Part shown: positions 45,636 through 54,546 of the stretch, in pieces
Numbering within the stretch: the stretch's first letter is position 1
Layout of the letters: each line of letters starts with the position of its first letter
Assembly (NCBI RefSeq): GCF_001429765.1
Contig: NZ_LMJB01000001.1
Coordinates: 728,346-792,345, forward strand
Direction of reading: 5' to 3'
DNA length: 64,000 nucleotides
Source: Flavobacterium sp. Root901
GTDB lineage: Bacteria; Bacteroidota; Bacteroidia; Flavobacteriales; Flavobacteriaceae
Notes under the pieces: generated by a model
Told to the model about the DNA's origin: nothing
The model's input: the letters and a program-made list of their open reading frames with translations, nothing else
The model's database searches: none
Program-made: the position numbers and the translations under genes

Positions 45636-45785
45636 TCCTGCTATCCATTGCAATACTTTTTCAATAAATTGTTTTTTCCAAAGCCATAACAAGAGCTTCC
45701 GCCGGTCGCTTTGTTCTGTCAGGAAAAAATTCAATTTCTTTTCAAAGTATTTCCATTCCTATCAGGGCTAGGCAGTCATTTTCAA
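45636..45785 (+). repeat. Dispersed AGCTTCC-GGTCGCT / GGGCTAG element, copy B
   Basis: AGCTTCCGCCGGTCGCT (45694-45710) is followed after exactly 54 bases by GGGCTAG (45765-45771), as in copy A. The 20 bases before GGGCTAG also align (about 14 of 20 identical). An upstream TATCCATTGCAAT segment may belong to it. The hairpin around the first block is kept through a G-U pair. It fills the gap between the PPK2 and propeller genes. Confidence 0.7.
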
Positions 45786-45795
45786 AATACAATTC

Positions 45796-46632
45796 ATGGA
45801 AAAATTCACTTTAGAAATATTATTTCAAATCATCGGAATCGGTTCAGCATCAGGATTATTTTATAATAATGATGCACTCTATATTATTGGCGACAACAGC
45901 GGATTTTTATACGAATACAATATGCAGAATCAGCAGTTAAGTCAGCATGCTTTGATTGATAATCCAACGCAGAATATCCCCAAAAACCTAAAACCCGATT
46001 TTGAATCCTTAACACATCATAACGATACACTGTATGTATTTGGTTCCGGTTCTACCGAAAACCGAAACAAAATGATTGAATTTGATATCAAGTCCAAAAC
46101 GGTTTTACAAAAAAACAATTTAGTCGATTTATATGCCGTGATGCAGAATTTCGGTGCTGTAAAATCAGAAGATTTTAATTTGGAAGGCGCTATTTTTGAT
46201 GGTGAAAACTGGTATTTATTCAATCGCGGAAACGGAATTTCAAACAAAAACATCATTTTTACGATTCATGCTAAAAGTCTGGGTGATGAATTTGCTTTGG
46301 TTGCCACCAATTATAAACTGCCAAAAATAAAAGGCGTTCGCTCCAGTTTTACTGATGCAGTTTTAGTAGAAGATAAAATCTATTTCCTTTCAACGGCAGA
46401 AGATACAAAATCAACTTACGACGATGGAGAAATCCTTGGAAGTTTTATTGGAAGAATTGATCTTAAAAGCATGAAAATCGATTTTACCCAAAAAATTACT
46501 TCAACTAATAAATTTGAAGGTTTGACTTTCTATAAAAAAGAAAATAATAAAATTGAGTTTTTACTTTGCGAGGATAATGACACGGAATTACTGGAAACTA
46601 AGATTTTTAAACTGACTTTGCCGGTTAAATAA
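45796..46632 (+). CDS. Predicted beta-propeller protein of unknown function
   Basis: 278 residues without a clear signal peptide. Strand-turn repeats such as GLFYNNDALYIIGDNSGFLY, FESLTHHNDTLYVFGSGS, LEGAIFDGENWYLFNRGN and FEGLTFYKKENNKIEFLLCE point to a propeller of five to six blades. The repeated theme -FE(S/G)LT- with acidic residues resembles the protein at 7286-8251 and SdiA-regulated or esterase-like phytase folds. No catalytic set was seen. A DUF6929-like family is possible. Confidence 0.75.
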   Translation: MEKFTLEILFQIIGIGSASGLFYNNDALYIIGDNSGFLYEYNMQNQQLSQHALIDNPTQNIPKNLKPDFESLTHHNDTLYVFGSGSTENRNKMIEFDIKSKTVLQKNNLVDLYAVMQNFGAVKSEDFNLEGAIFDGENWYLFNRGNGISNKNIIFTIHAKSLGDEFALVATNYKLPKIKGVRSSFTDAVLVEDKIYFLSTAEDTKSTYDDGEILGSFIGRIDLKSMKIDFTQKITSTNKFEGLTFYKKENNKIEFLLCEDNDTELLETKIFKLTLPVK

Positions 46633-46758
46633 ATATTATTATTTCTAAACCCTTTGAGCCTATCGAACTTTGATTCTTTATATCTAAAAAAACTTTTTTT
46701 CATACCTGTCCCAACCTTTTTATCTTTTTCGCTCTCTTTATAAATAAAGACCAACATT

Positions 46759-47295
46759 GTGATAAACGAAACGCTGATTTCTAACTGCAAAAAAATGAAC
46801 CGCGATGCGCAGCGTCAGGTTTATGAGCACATGGCTCCGAAATTGTATCGTGTCTGCAAGCGATACCTCAAAAAGGAAGAAGAAATTGAAGAAGCTCTGG
46901 CCGACACATTTTATACCATATTTACAAAACTTGATCAGCTTAAAGAGGAAAAAGCCTTTGAAGCCTGGGCAAGAAAAATTGCGGTTAATTACTGTTTGGC
47001 TGGCATCAGGAAAAATACAAATTTCAATATGTATCTTGATGATGTAAAAGTGCTTTCGCAGCCTTTTACAGACGAAATGAACACATTAGAAGAAGAAGAT
47101 TTACTCAATTTATTAAACCATATTCCGGATGGCTGTAAAACTGTTTTTAACCTTTTTGTTATTGAAGGTTACGGACATAAAGAAATTGCAGCAATGCTAA
47201 ACATTTCCGAAGGCACTTCAAAATCACAGTTGAATGCCTCGAAAACCAAGCTCAAAGAATTAGTAAATAAATTGTATTATCAAAAAGCAAAATAG
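46759..47295 (+). CDS. ECF sigma factor (sigma-70 family)
   Basis: 178 residues from a GTG start. Region 2 (about 12-80) has QVYEHMAPKLYRVCKRYLKK and AFEAWARKIAVNYCLAGIRK. Region 4 (about 115-170) has LLNHIPDGCKTVFNLFVIEG and the helix-turn-helix HKEIAAMLNISEGTSKSQLN. It directs RNA polymerase to a small promoter set, usually in answer to envelope signals. The stop is 2 bases before the next ATG, so it is coupled to a membrane protein that is its likely anti-sigma factor. Confidence 0.93.
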   Translation: MINETLISNCKKMNRDAQRQVYEHMAPKLYRVCKRYLKKEEEIEEALADTFYTIFTKLDQLKEEKAFEAWARKIAVNYCLAGIRKNTNFNMYLDDVKVLSQPFTDEMNTLEEEDLLNLLNHIPDGCKTVFNLFVIEGYGHKEIAAMLNISEGTSKSQLNASKTKLKELVNKLYYQKAK

Positions 47296-47297
47296 TC

Positions 47298-48266
47298 ATG
47301 GACAATCAGGATAAAATATTCAACAGATTTAAGGAAGCTGCAGACAATGCAGAAGCCAAGGATTTTCCGGGAATGGAAAAAGTCTGGTCACGCGTTGAAG
47401 ATAAACTCGACAGAAAAGAAGATAAAAAAAGTATTTCGCTTTGGAAAAAAATTGCAATTGCTGCTTCTCTTTTATTAGTAATCTCTTTAGGTTATCAGTT
47501 TTTAAAAACAAACAAAAAAACAGTTATTCAAACAACTGATAAAATTGTGACAAACGAAACTGAAAAAGAAATAATTGAAAATTCAGTAGTAGAAAAAAAT
47601 AAAGATGCTGTTACTGCTGCAGATTCACAATTAGTTCCAAAAGAAGAAGCTGCTAAAATTCTGGAGACACAAATTAAACAACAGCAAAAAGTGGCCATTC
47701 GGGAAATACAAATTGCTCCTAACCAAATTGCGGCACCAGTGGCAAGTATGGTACCAATGCCTGACGAAAGTCCGATGCCGCCCCAACCTGAATATTTTGA
47801 AGAAGAACCTGTTTCATCCAAAGAAAAAGACAAAACAAATCTAAGTTATGGATATTCAGCAAAAATGGAAACAGAAAGATTTAAATCCAATTCTGCAGAA
47901 CTGCAGGCTCCGAAAGCAAAAAAAAGAGCGCCTTTAGTTATCTTAAACGGAAACGCAATGGCTCACAGCGATGATGCAAAAAGAGACCAGATGATGCTGA
48001 AAGAACTTCCAAATCTAAGTCCTGAAAATGTAGAATCGCTGGTTATTTTAGATGAACCGCTTTATATTATTGACGGAATTTATTATTCAGAAAATGATCT
48101 CTTCGGCGCAAACCCAACAAGTCCATACGCTCCATTAAACGAGCAGGAAATAAAAACCATAACAATTCTTCAGGATCTTGAAGCCACTTCTAAATACGGC
48201 GAAAGAGGAAAAAAAGGAGTTGTAATCATTACTACTAAAACAGGAAAACCGAAGCCTAAAAAATAG
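47298..48266 (+). CDS. Single-span membrane protein with a SusC-plug-like tail, probable anti-sigma factor
   Basis: 322 residues. A cytoplasmic head of about 45 residues (MDNQDKIFNRFKEAADNAEA) is followed by one membrane helix (about 49-68, IAIAASLLLVISLGY). A long, low-complexity Gln/Pro/Glu linker follows. The last 70 residues, EEPLYIIDGIYYSENDLFG-like through KTITILQDLEATSKYGERGK and VVIITTKTGK, match the plug fragment of SusC-type TonB receptors. The position right after the sigma gene suggests an anti-sigma role. The tail is the same module as in the next gene, which points to a shared partner or interaction. Confidence 0.8.
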   Translation: MDNQDKIFNRFKEAADNAEAKDFPGMEKVWSRVEDKLDRKEDKKSISLWKKIAIAASLLLVISLGYQFLKTNKKTVIQTTDKIVTNETEKEIIENSVVEKNKDAVTAADSQLVPKEEAAKILETQIKQQQKVAIREIQIAPNQIAAPVASMVPMPDESPMPPQPEYFEEEPVSSKEKDKTNLSYGYSAKMETERFKSNSAELQAPKAKKRAPLVILNGNAMAHSDDAKRDQMMLKELPNLSPENVESLVILDEPLYIIDGIYYSENDLFGANPTSPYAPLNEQEIKTITILQDLEATSKYGERGKKGVVIITTKTGKPKPKK

Positions 48267-48278
48267 TCGGCTCTGGAA

Positions 48279-48311
48279 AACTTTGTCAAAGTTTAAAACT
48301 TTGACAAAGTT
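48279..48311. repeat. 33-bp palindrome AACTTTGTCAAAGTTT/AAACTTTGACAAAGTT
   Basis: Two perfect 16-base arms around a single A, 12 bases after the anti-sigma gene stop. A broken copy is at 41142-41167. Confidence 0.8.
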
Positions 48312-48338
48312 AATTATCAAACCTTAAAATTTACTATC

Positions 48339-50510
48339 ATGAAAAGTTTAAAACTTATTTCATCAGCCATTGCTATGCTTATATGTTTCGCTGCAATGGC
48401 GCAAGAAAAAACAATTACAGGAATTGTTACAGATGAATCTAATGCAGCACTGCCAGGTGTTACTATTCTAAATCAAACTTCAAAAGCAAACGCCACAACC
48501 GATTTTGAAGGCAGATACAGCATTAAAGCTACAAAAGGCGATATGCTTACTTTTAGTTACATTGGATTCAAAACACAAAGACAAAAAGTAGAAAAATACA
48601 ATACAATTAATATAAAACTAATTTCAGATATTCAAACTTTGAACGAAGTTGTAACTGTTGGTTTTGGCAGAAGCAGTTCAGAATATGAAGATCAAAGTTA
48701 TGCCCATAACGACAGAAAAAAAGCCAGGATGAAAACTGCAGAAACGCTGCAGGGAAGAGCTGCCGGAGTGCAGGTTCAACCACATATGGGATATCTTGCA
48801 ATGCCGGCTCCTACTATTGCTGTGAGAGGAATTACATCAGTTTCTCCAAAAAATGAACCTATGTATATTGTTGACGGCGTTGCAATAAAAGCCGATCAAA
48901 TGGTAAAAATTAATCCGAATGATATTGACAATGTATCGGTTTTAAAAGATGGGGCAGCAACATCAGTTTATGGCAGTAAAGCTTCTAATGGCGTTGTCGT
49001 TATTGCAACCAAAAACGAACTTTATAAAAACCTTTCTGAAAAAGAATTAGATCAAAAACTAAGTCAAATCAATCCTGTTCATCCTGTTGAACCAACTCAG
49101 GAAGATTATGACACTTTTGTAGAAAATGCCTTTGAAAGTCCAAAAACAGCTCCGCTTTCTACTTTTTCAATTGATGTTGACAATGCTTCTTATACCAATA
49201 TCAGACGCTTTTTAAACAACGGACAGGAAGTACCAAAAGATGCTGTGCGGGTAGAAGAAATGATAAATTTCTTTAAATACAATTATCCTCAGCCAAAAAA
49301 TGAGCATCCGTTTTCTATCAATACAGAAGTAAGCGATTCGCCATGGAACTCTAAAAATAAAATCCTGAAAATTGGTTTACAGGGTAAAAATATTCCAACA
49401 GACAATTTACCTGCATCGAATCTTGTTTTCTTAATTGATGTATCGGGTTCAATGGGCGACATGAATAAACTTCCTTTATTAAAACAGTCCATGAAAATAC
49501 TGGTAAATGAACTACGACCAAAAGACAAAGTGGCAATAGTAGTTTATGCCGGAGCCGCAGGAATGGTTTTACCGCCGACTTCCGGTGACGAGAAAAAAAC
49601 AATCATCAATGCATTGGATCAATTACAATCTGGCGGAAGTACTGCCGGCGGCGCAGGAATCGAACTTGCCTATAAAATTGCTGCAGAAAATTTCATTAAA
49701 AACGGAAATAACCGTGTAATTCTTGCAACCGACGGAGATTTTAATGTGGGAACTTCTTCGAACTCTGATATGGAAAAACTGATTGAAGAAAAAAGAAAAA
49801 CAGGTGTTTTCCTGACTTGTCTGGGTTACGGAATGGGAAATTACAAAGACAGTAAAATGGAAGTCCTTGCTGATAAAGGAAACGGAAATTATGCCTATAT
49901 CGATAATATTCAGGAAGCCAATCGTTTTCTTGGAAAAGAATTTAAAGGTTCTATGTTCACCATTGCAAAAGATGTAAAAATCCAGATTGAATTTAACCCA
50001 AAACAAGTTCAGGCATATCGATTGATTGGTTATGAAAACCGAAAACTTCGTCCGGAAGATTTTAAAAATGATGCCATCGATGCCGGAGAATTGGGAAGCA
50101 ATCATACCGTTACGGCTTTGTATGAAATTATTCCGGCAGGTGTAAAAAGCGATTATTTAAACGTGCAGCCAGATGATTTAAAATATACTAAAACCGAAGC
50201 CGGCTCTAATAATTACAACACAGAACTGGCTACTATAAAGTTCCGTTACAAAAAACCTGACGGCGATAAAAGTATTGAAATGGTTCAGGTTATTGACAAT
50301 AAAACTATTTCTATGGAAAAAGCGAGTGACGATATGAAATTTAGCGCTGCTGTTGCGTGGTTTGGACTAAAACTGAGAGATTCAAAATTAATTGCTGATA
50401 AATCTTCTGAAGAAATTGTGAAATTGGCAAAACAGGGAAATTCAAATGACGGCGAAGGTTATAAAGCCGAATTTATTCGTCTTGTTGAAGGTGCAAAGCA
50501 GTATAATTAA
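48339..50510 (+). CDS. SusC-type N-terminus fused to a vWA (YfbK-like) protein
   Basis: 723 residues. A signal peptide (MKSLKLISSAIAMLICFAAM) is followed by a CarboxypepD_reg-like domain (about 22-100, ITGIVTDESNAALPGVTILN), then a TonB plug domain (about 105-225, AAPTIAVRG-like start to YIVDGVAIKA and SVYGSKASNGVVVIATKN). There is no barrel. Residues about 255-723 are a YfbK-type unit with an N-terminal part, a vWA domain with the MIDAS motif D367-V-S-G-S371 and a C-terminal DUF3520-like part. The first two modules are normally found in SusC receptors. It follows the sigma and plug-tail genes and probably works with them at the envelope. Confidence 0.88.
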   Translation: MKSLKLISSAIAMLICFAAMAQEKTITGIVTDESNAALPGVTILNQTSKANATTDFEGRYSIKATKGDMLTFSYIGFKTQRQKVEKYNTINIKLISDIQTLNEVVTVGFGRSSSEYEDQSYAHNDRKKARMKTAETLQGRAAGVQVQPHMGYLAMPAPTIAVRGITSVSPKNEPMYIVDGVAIKADQMVKINPNDIDNVSVLKDGAATSVYGSKASNGVVVIATKNELYKNLSEKELDQKLSQINPVHPVEPTQEDYDTFVENAFESPKTAPLSTFSIDVDNASYTNIRRFLNNGQEVPKDAVRVEEMINFFKYNYPQPKNEHPFSINTEVSDSPWNSKNKILKIGLQGKNIPTDNLPASNLVFLIDVSGSMGDMNKLPLLKQSMKILVNELRPKDKVAIVVYAGAAGMVLPPTSGDEKKTIINALDQLQSGGSTAGGAGIELAYKIAAENFIKNGNNRVILATDGDFNVGTSSNSDMEKLIEEKRKTGVFLTCLGYGMGNYKDSKMEVLADKGNGNYAYIDNIQEANRFLGKEFKGSMFTIAKDVKIQIEFNPKQVQAYRLIGYENRKLRPEDFKNDAIDAGELGSNHTVTALYEIIPAGVKSDYLNVQPDDLKYTKTEAGSNNYNTELATIKFRYKKPDGDKSIEMVQVIDNKTISMEKASDDMKFSAAVAWFGLKLRDSKLIADKSSEEIVKLAKQGNSNDGEGYKAEFIRLVEGAKQYN

Positions 50511-50522
50511 TAAATATTTATT

Positions 50523-50530
50523 TACATTTG
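50523..50530 (+). promoter_or_regulatory. -7 box (TACATTTG) before the LURP-one-like gene
   Basis: TACATTTG is an exact -7 match. It overlaps a possible TTG start at 50528, so the ATG at 50564 is the better start. Confidence 0.55.
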
Positions 50531-50563
50531 GCCTTTAACAGAATTTATAATTTAAATACAACT

Positions 50564-51151
50564 ATGAATCCAATTTTAAGCCAAAATCTATTTTTAGTTA
50601 AAGAACATATCGGAATGTTTAAAGCCGCAAATAACTATGATATTTATGATCCGCAGACCAATCAAATAATAATGAACTGCAGAGAAAATAATCTTGGTTT
50701 TTTTACTAAAATATTTCGTTTTACAGATTATAAAAGAGCGACACCTTTTGATATTGAAATTACAACTGCTTCAGGAGAAAAATTAATTTCTGTAAAAAAA
50801 GGAGTTGCAATTTTTCGCTCAACAGTTGAAGTTTTTGATGAAAAAGACAGACTAATTGGAACCTTCAAACAAAAGTTCTTTTCTATTGGAGGTAAATTTG
50901 ATATTCTGGATAAAAATGAAAAACCCGTGGCAACACTGCAGGGAAAATGGACAGGCTGGGATTTTAAATTTTCTTACGAAAACAAACAACTTGCCCAGGT
51001 AAATAAAAAATGGGCAGGCCTGGGTAAAGAGTTTTTTACAAGTGCAGATAATTATGTGCTTCAAATTGAAGAAACTGTTGCACCAGACAGCCCGCTTCGA
51101 CAATTAATCCTTGCTGCCGTAATGTGTATCGATATGGTTTTGAAAGAGTAA
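50564..51151 (+). CDS. LURP-one/scramblase-like protein
   Basis: 195 residues from the ATG at 50564. Beta-rich throughout: FLVKEHIGMFKAANNYDIYD, PQTNQIIMNCRENN, FRSTVEVFDEKDRLIGTFKQ, KFDILDKNEKPVATLQGKWT. This is the tubby-like barrel of the LURP-one and phospholipid scramblase (PF03803) group. In plants these act in defence; in bacteria the role is unknown. The last helix (LRQLILAAVMCIDMVLKE) is the buried central helix of that fold. Confidence 0.82.
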   Translation: MNPILSQNLFLVKEHIGMFKAANNYDIYDPQTNQIIMNCRENNLGFFTKIFRFTDYKRATPFDIEITTASGEKLISVKKGVAIFRSTVEVFDEKDRLIGTFKQKFFSIGGKFDILDKNEKPVATLQGKWTGWDFKFSYENKQLAQVNKKWAGLGKEFFTSADNYVLQIEETVAPDSPLRQLILAAVMCIDMVLKE

Positions 51152-51262
51152 AAGTTGTTAAACTTAGATTAAGAAAACACTTAAAAGCATTATTTTAGTT
51201 TACAAAAGTTTTATTTTTGTTAGACTTAAAATGATGCTTTTTTGCATTTCTAAACATAAATC

Positions 51263-51979
51263 ATGACAGACTTAAAAAATAAAAATGCGCTTATTACAGG
51301 CGCGGGAAAAGGAATTGGAAAAGCTATTGCAATTGCTTTGGCAAAAGAAGGTGTAAACGTAATTTTAGTGGCGAGAACTCAGGCAGATGTTGATAAGCTG
51401 GCGGCTGAAACCAATAAACTTGGTGTTAAATCTTTAGCTTTATCTGCAGATGTATCTGATATAAACTCTGTAAATGCTGCCGTAGAAAAAGCTTTGGCAG
51501 AATTTAAAACAATTGATATCCTGATCAATAATGCCGGAATTGGTGCCTTTGGAAAATTCATGGAACTGGAACCTGCAGACTGGGAAAGAATCATTCAGGT
51601 AAACTTAATGGGGACATATTATACAACCCGCGCCGTTATTCCAAATATGATCGAAAGACAATCCGGCGATATTATTAATATTTCTTCAACAGCAGGATTA
51701 AACGGTAACGCTGTAACTAGTGCTTACAGCGCATCGAAGTTTGCAGTTTTAGGCTTGACCGATTCTTTAATGCAGGAAATGAGAAAACATAATATTAGGG
51801 TTACGGCTTTAACACCAAGTACCGTTGCAACTGATTTAGCAATTGATTTAAAATTAACAGACGGAAATCCGGAAAAAGTAATGCAGTCTGAAGATGTGGC
51901 AGAACTTATTATTGCTCAATTAAAATTAAACCGTCGCGTGTTTATTAAAAACAGCAGTATCTGGTCGACAAATCCTTAA
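51263..51979 (+). CDS. Short-chain dehydrogenase (FabG-like 3-ketoacyl reductase)
   Basis: 238 residues of the classical SDR family. The cofactor loop is [20 protein letters not shown], the structural motif is [12 protein letters not shown], and the catalytic set is S in NISSTAGL with [18 protein letters not shown] after the second strand suggests NADP(H) use through an Arg. It could reduce 3-oxoacyl-ACP or another ketone; it is not in a fatty acid operon. An AATTTGGAATTT-family repeat follows. Confidence 0.93.
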   Translation: MTDLKNKNALITGAGKGIGKAIAIALAKEGVNVILVARTQADVDKLAAETNKLGVKSLALSADVSDINSVNAAVEKALAEFKTIDILINNAGIGAFGKFMELEPADWERIIQVNLMGTYYTTRAVIPNMIERQSGDIINISSTAGLNGNAVTSAYSASKFAVLGLTDSLMQEMRKHNIRVTALTPSTVATDLAIDLKLTDGNPEKVMQSEDVAELIIAQLKLNRRVFIKNSSIWSTNP

Positions 51980-51985
51980 AAAAAT

Positions 51986-52042
51986 AAATTCCAAATTTTA
52001 AATTCCAAATCCCAACTTTTAAGCAATTGGAATTTGGAATTT
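51986..52042. repeat. Dispersed inverted repeat, TTTGGAATTT family
   Basis: AAATTCCAAATTTTAAATTC and AATTGGAATTTGGAATTT are imperfect inverted partners. The element begins 6 bases after the SDR stop. Related copies are at 58412-58455, 61049-61119 and 63329-63387. Confidence 0.75.
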
Positions 52043-52070
52043 AATTATTTAGAATTTCAAAAATACTAAT

Positions 52071-52583
52071 ATGATGGAACAATATTTAAGGCAATTAATT
52101 GCGATAGAATTTCAGGACAAAAAAGAAATTTTTACCGGATTTCTTATTGATTACTCTGATGACTGGATTTTACTGAGAAATAATCCGGTTGATTATATTT
52201 TAGATGGTTATGTAATTCTGAAAAACAAAAACATCGAAGCAGTTCACAGAGATCAGGATCTTGCTTTCACAGAAAAAGTAATCCGATTGAAAGGTTTAAA
52301 GACAAATGCCGAAGATATTATTCCTATTCGGGATTTGAGTTCGATTTTAAATTTCATCCATAATAAACACGGGATTTTTCAAATTTCAAAAAAATCAGCA
52401 AAATCAGCTTATCTCGGAAAATTAATTTCTCTGACAGATGATGAGCTGACAATAGATTTTCTGGACACCAGAGGTCAGTTTGGCGGAGAACTCGGATTTA
52501 ATCCTGAAAAAATCAGAGTTATTGAGTTTGATACGGATTATATTAATTCCCTGAAACTGGTGATTTCTGAAGACCACAAGTAG
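52071..52583 (+). CDS. Protein with two SH3-like/Sm-like repeats, unknown function
   Basis: 170 residues, cytoplasmic. Two halves show a similar five-strand pattern: LIAIEFQDKKEIFTGFLIDY with DWILL...GYVILKNKNIEAV, and AYLGKLISLTDDELTIDFLD with GFNPEKIRVIEFDTDY. Each looks like a small SH3 or Sm barrel, a fold often used to bind RNA or protein. The central part (EDIIPIRDLSSILNFIHNKH) is helical. I do not recognise the family. A shared terminator follows. Confidence 0.72.
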   Translation: MMEQYLRQLIAIEFQDKKEIFTGFLIDYSDDWILLRNNPVDYILDGYVILKNKNIEAVHRDQDLAFTEKVIRLKGLKTNAEDIIPIRDLSSILNFIHNKHGIFQISKKSAKSAYLGKLISLTDDELTIDFLDTRGQFGGELGFNPEKIRVIEFDTDYINSLKLVISEDHK

Positions 52584-52623
52584 ATTTAGATAACGATTAA
52601 CTTTTGAAAGTTCAAACTTCCCA

Positions 52624-52663
52624 AAAAAAAGAAAGCACTTAATTAAAAGTGCTTTCTTTTTTT
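52624..52663. terminator. Bidirectional terminator before mtaB end
   Basis: AAAGAAAGCACTT and AGTGCTTTCTTT pair over a 7-base loop with A-run and T-run. It ends 48 bases from the opposite gene and can serve both. Confidence 0.9.
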
Positions 52664-52711
52664 ATTTCCTTCAATCGAAATGACAAACTATATGTGTATT
52701 ATGTTTTAGAA

Positions 52712-54046
52712 TTAAGCTTCTGCCAATTTATTTACAAACTCCAAACGAACACTTCCATCTTCATCAATTTTAGTTAAATTAATTTCATGCAGCGTGTTTA
52801 TTAATTCAGGATTCCATGGTGTTTTTACTTTTACGTAATTTTCGGTAAAACCGTGAATATAACCTTCTTTATTTTCGCTTTCAAAAAGAACCGTTCTGTT
52901 TGTTCCAAGCTGGCTTTCATAAAAAGCACGACGTTTTTTAACCGATAACCCGCGCAGCATTTTGCTTCGTTTGGCACGCACATTTGCCGGAACAACTCCC
53001 GGCATATCTGCTGCTTCTGTATTATCTCTTTCAGAATAAGTAAAAACGTGCAGATACGAAATATCCATTTCGTTTAAGAAATGATACGTTTCTAAGAAAT
53101 GCTCATCTGTTTCACCGGGAAAACCAACAATTACGTCAACACCAATACAGGCATGCGGCATGACTTCACGAATTTTATTGACACGATCAGTATATACTTC
53201 GCGTAAATAACGGCGTTTCATCAATTTTAAAATATCATTGCTCCCTGATTGTAACGGAATATGGAAATGCGGCACAAAAGTTCTGCTTTTAGAAACAAAT
53301 TCAATTGTTTCATTTTTCAGTAAGTTAGGTTCAATAGAGGAAATACGAAGACGTTCAATTCCTTCTACCTCATCTAAAGCCTGCACCAAATCAAGAAAAG
53401 TATGCTCGTGTTTTTTATTTCCGAATTCACCTTTTCCGTAATCTCCAATATTTACTCCGGTTAAAACAATTTCACGAATGTTTTGCGCTGAGATTTCTTT
53501 GGCATTTTTCAGAACATTTTCTAAAGCATCACTTCTGGAAATTCCGCGGGCAAGAGGAATTGTACAATACGTACATTTATAATCACAGCCATCCTGAACT
53601 TTTAAGAAAGCACGTGTACGATCGCCGATAGAATAACTTCCAACGTAAAAATCGGCTTCGGCAATTTCGCAGGAGTGAACTTCGCCCATATCGTTTTTGC
53701 TCAAATCATGAATATAATCTGTGATTTTGAATTTTTCTGTAGCTCCCAAAACCAAATCCACACCATCAACTGCTGCTAATTCTTCCGGTTTTAACTGCGC
53801 ATAACATCCAACAGCGGCCACAAAAGCTTTATCATTAAGTTTCATTGCTTTTTTTACAACCTGCTTAAACTGCTTATCAGCATTTTCTGTTACAGAACAA
53901 GTATTGATAACATATATATCTGCAATTTCTTCAAAATCGACACGATCAAAACCTTCATCATTAAAGTTTCTGGCGATTGTAGAAGTTTCGGAGAAATTCA
54001 ATTTGCAGCCAAGCGTATAAAAAGCAACTTTTTTTCTATTTTCCAT
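52712..54046 (-). CDS. mtaB: tRNA t6A37 methylthiotransferase MtaB
   Basis: A 444-residue radical SAM enzyme that turns t6A37 of tRNA into ms2t6A. The N-terminal iron-sulfur domain has cysteines in TLGCKLNFSE, INTCSVTENAD and AVGCYAQLKP. The radical SAM cluster motif is DGCDYKCTYCTIPLARG (CxxxCxxC). The C-terminal TRAM-like part is VLFESENKEGYIHGFTENYV. The short form and CSVTENAD point to MtaB rather than MiaB or RimO. Confidence 0.93.
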   Translation of the reverse strand: MENRKKVAFYTLGCKLNFSETSTIARNFNDEGFDRVDFEEIADIYVINTCSVTENADKQFKQVVKKAMKLNDKAFVAAVGCYAQLKPEELAAVDGVDLVLGATEKFKITDYIHDLSKNDMGEVHSCEIAEADFYVGSYSIGDRTRAFLKVQDGCDYKCTYCTIPLARGISRSDALENVLKNAKEISAQNIREIVLTGVNIGDYGKGEFGNKKHEHTFLDLVQALDEVEGIERLRISSIEPNLLKNETIEFVSKSRTFVPHFHIPLQSGSNDILKLMKRRYLREVYTDRVNKIREVMPHACIGVDVIVGFPGETDEHFLETYHFLNEMDISYLHVFTYSERDNTEAADMPGVVPANVRAKRSKMLRGLSVKKRRAFYESQLGTNRTVLFESENKEGYIHGFTENYVKVKTPWNPELINTLHEINLTKIDEDGSVRLEFVNKLAEA

Positions 54047-54546
54047 AGGAATGCACTACGTTTATAAGTAGTAAGATATTATATTTACATCTCTATTAAA
54101 GAGTTTGCAAATTTACATACAATATTCTTTAAAATAAAATCAATAATACACTATATATCAATATTTTGCATTAACCATCTATTTTAAAACAGATTAAAAA
54201 ATTAAATACTAAATCATTTATTTCTTAAATTTATTGTTTTTAACAGAGAATGAATTTTATTTCAATAAGAATAAAATGACAAAAATATCGATTAAGTGCA
54301 AATTTTATCGATTAAATACATTTTTTTGTCGTTTAAATTAAAATTTTCTTACATTTAACTTTGTTTAGAAAATTTCAGCTTATAATTGAGTTTTTACAGA
54401 TTTTAAACGGGAATATTAATATTATAACAATTCACACAAAACAATTTTGAATTTCAATCGTTATGTTGTTGTTTTGTTATTAAAAAAGAATGGGAACGCC
54501 GAAAACCAGAAAGAGTAGGCAAAAATTAAAAATTAAAAACTCCACT
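54047..54546. promoter_or_regulatory. 500-bp AT-rich leader with three 20-bp spaced repeats
   Basis: No gene is seen. Three related sites, ATCGATTAAGTGCA (54287), ATCGATTAAATACA (54307) and GTCGTTTAAATTA (54328), are spaced 20 and 21 bases apart, about two helix turns. TAACTTTG at 54356-54363 is a good -7 box just downstream. If used, the following gene has a long leader of about 175 bases. A regulator binding on one DNA face is a fair guess. Confidence 0.5.

Noticed and set aside
54490..54546. Upstream start of the secreted protein at 54547
   Set aside because: The added 19 residues are basic and would bury the signal peptide.
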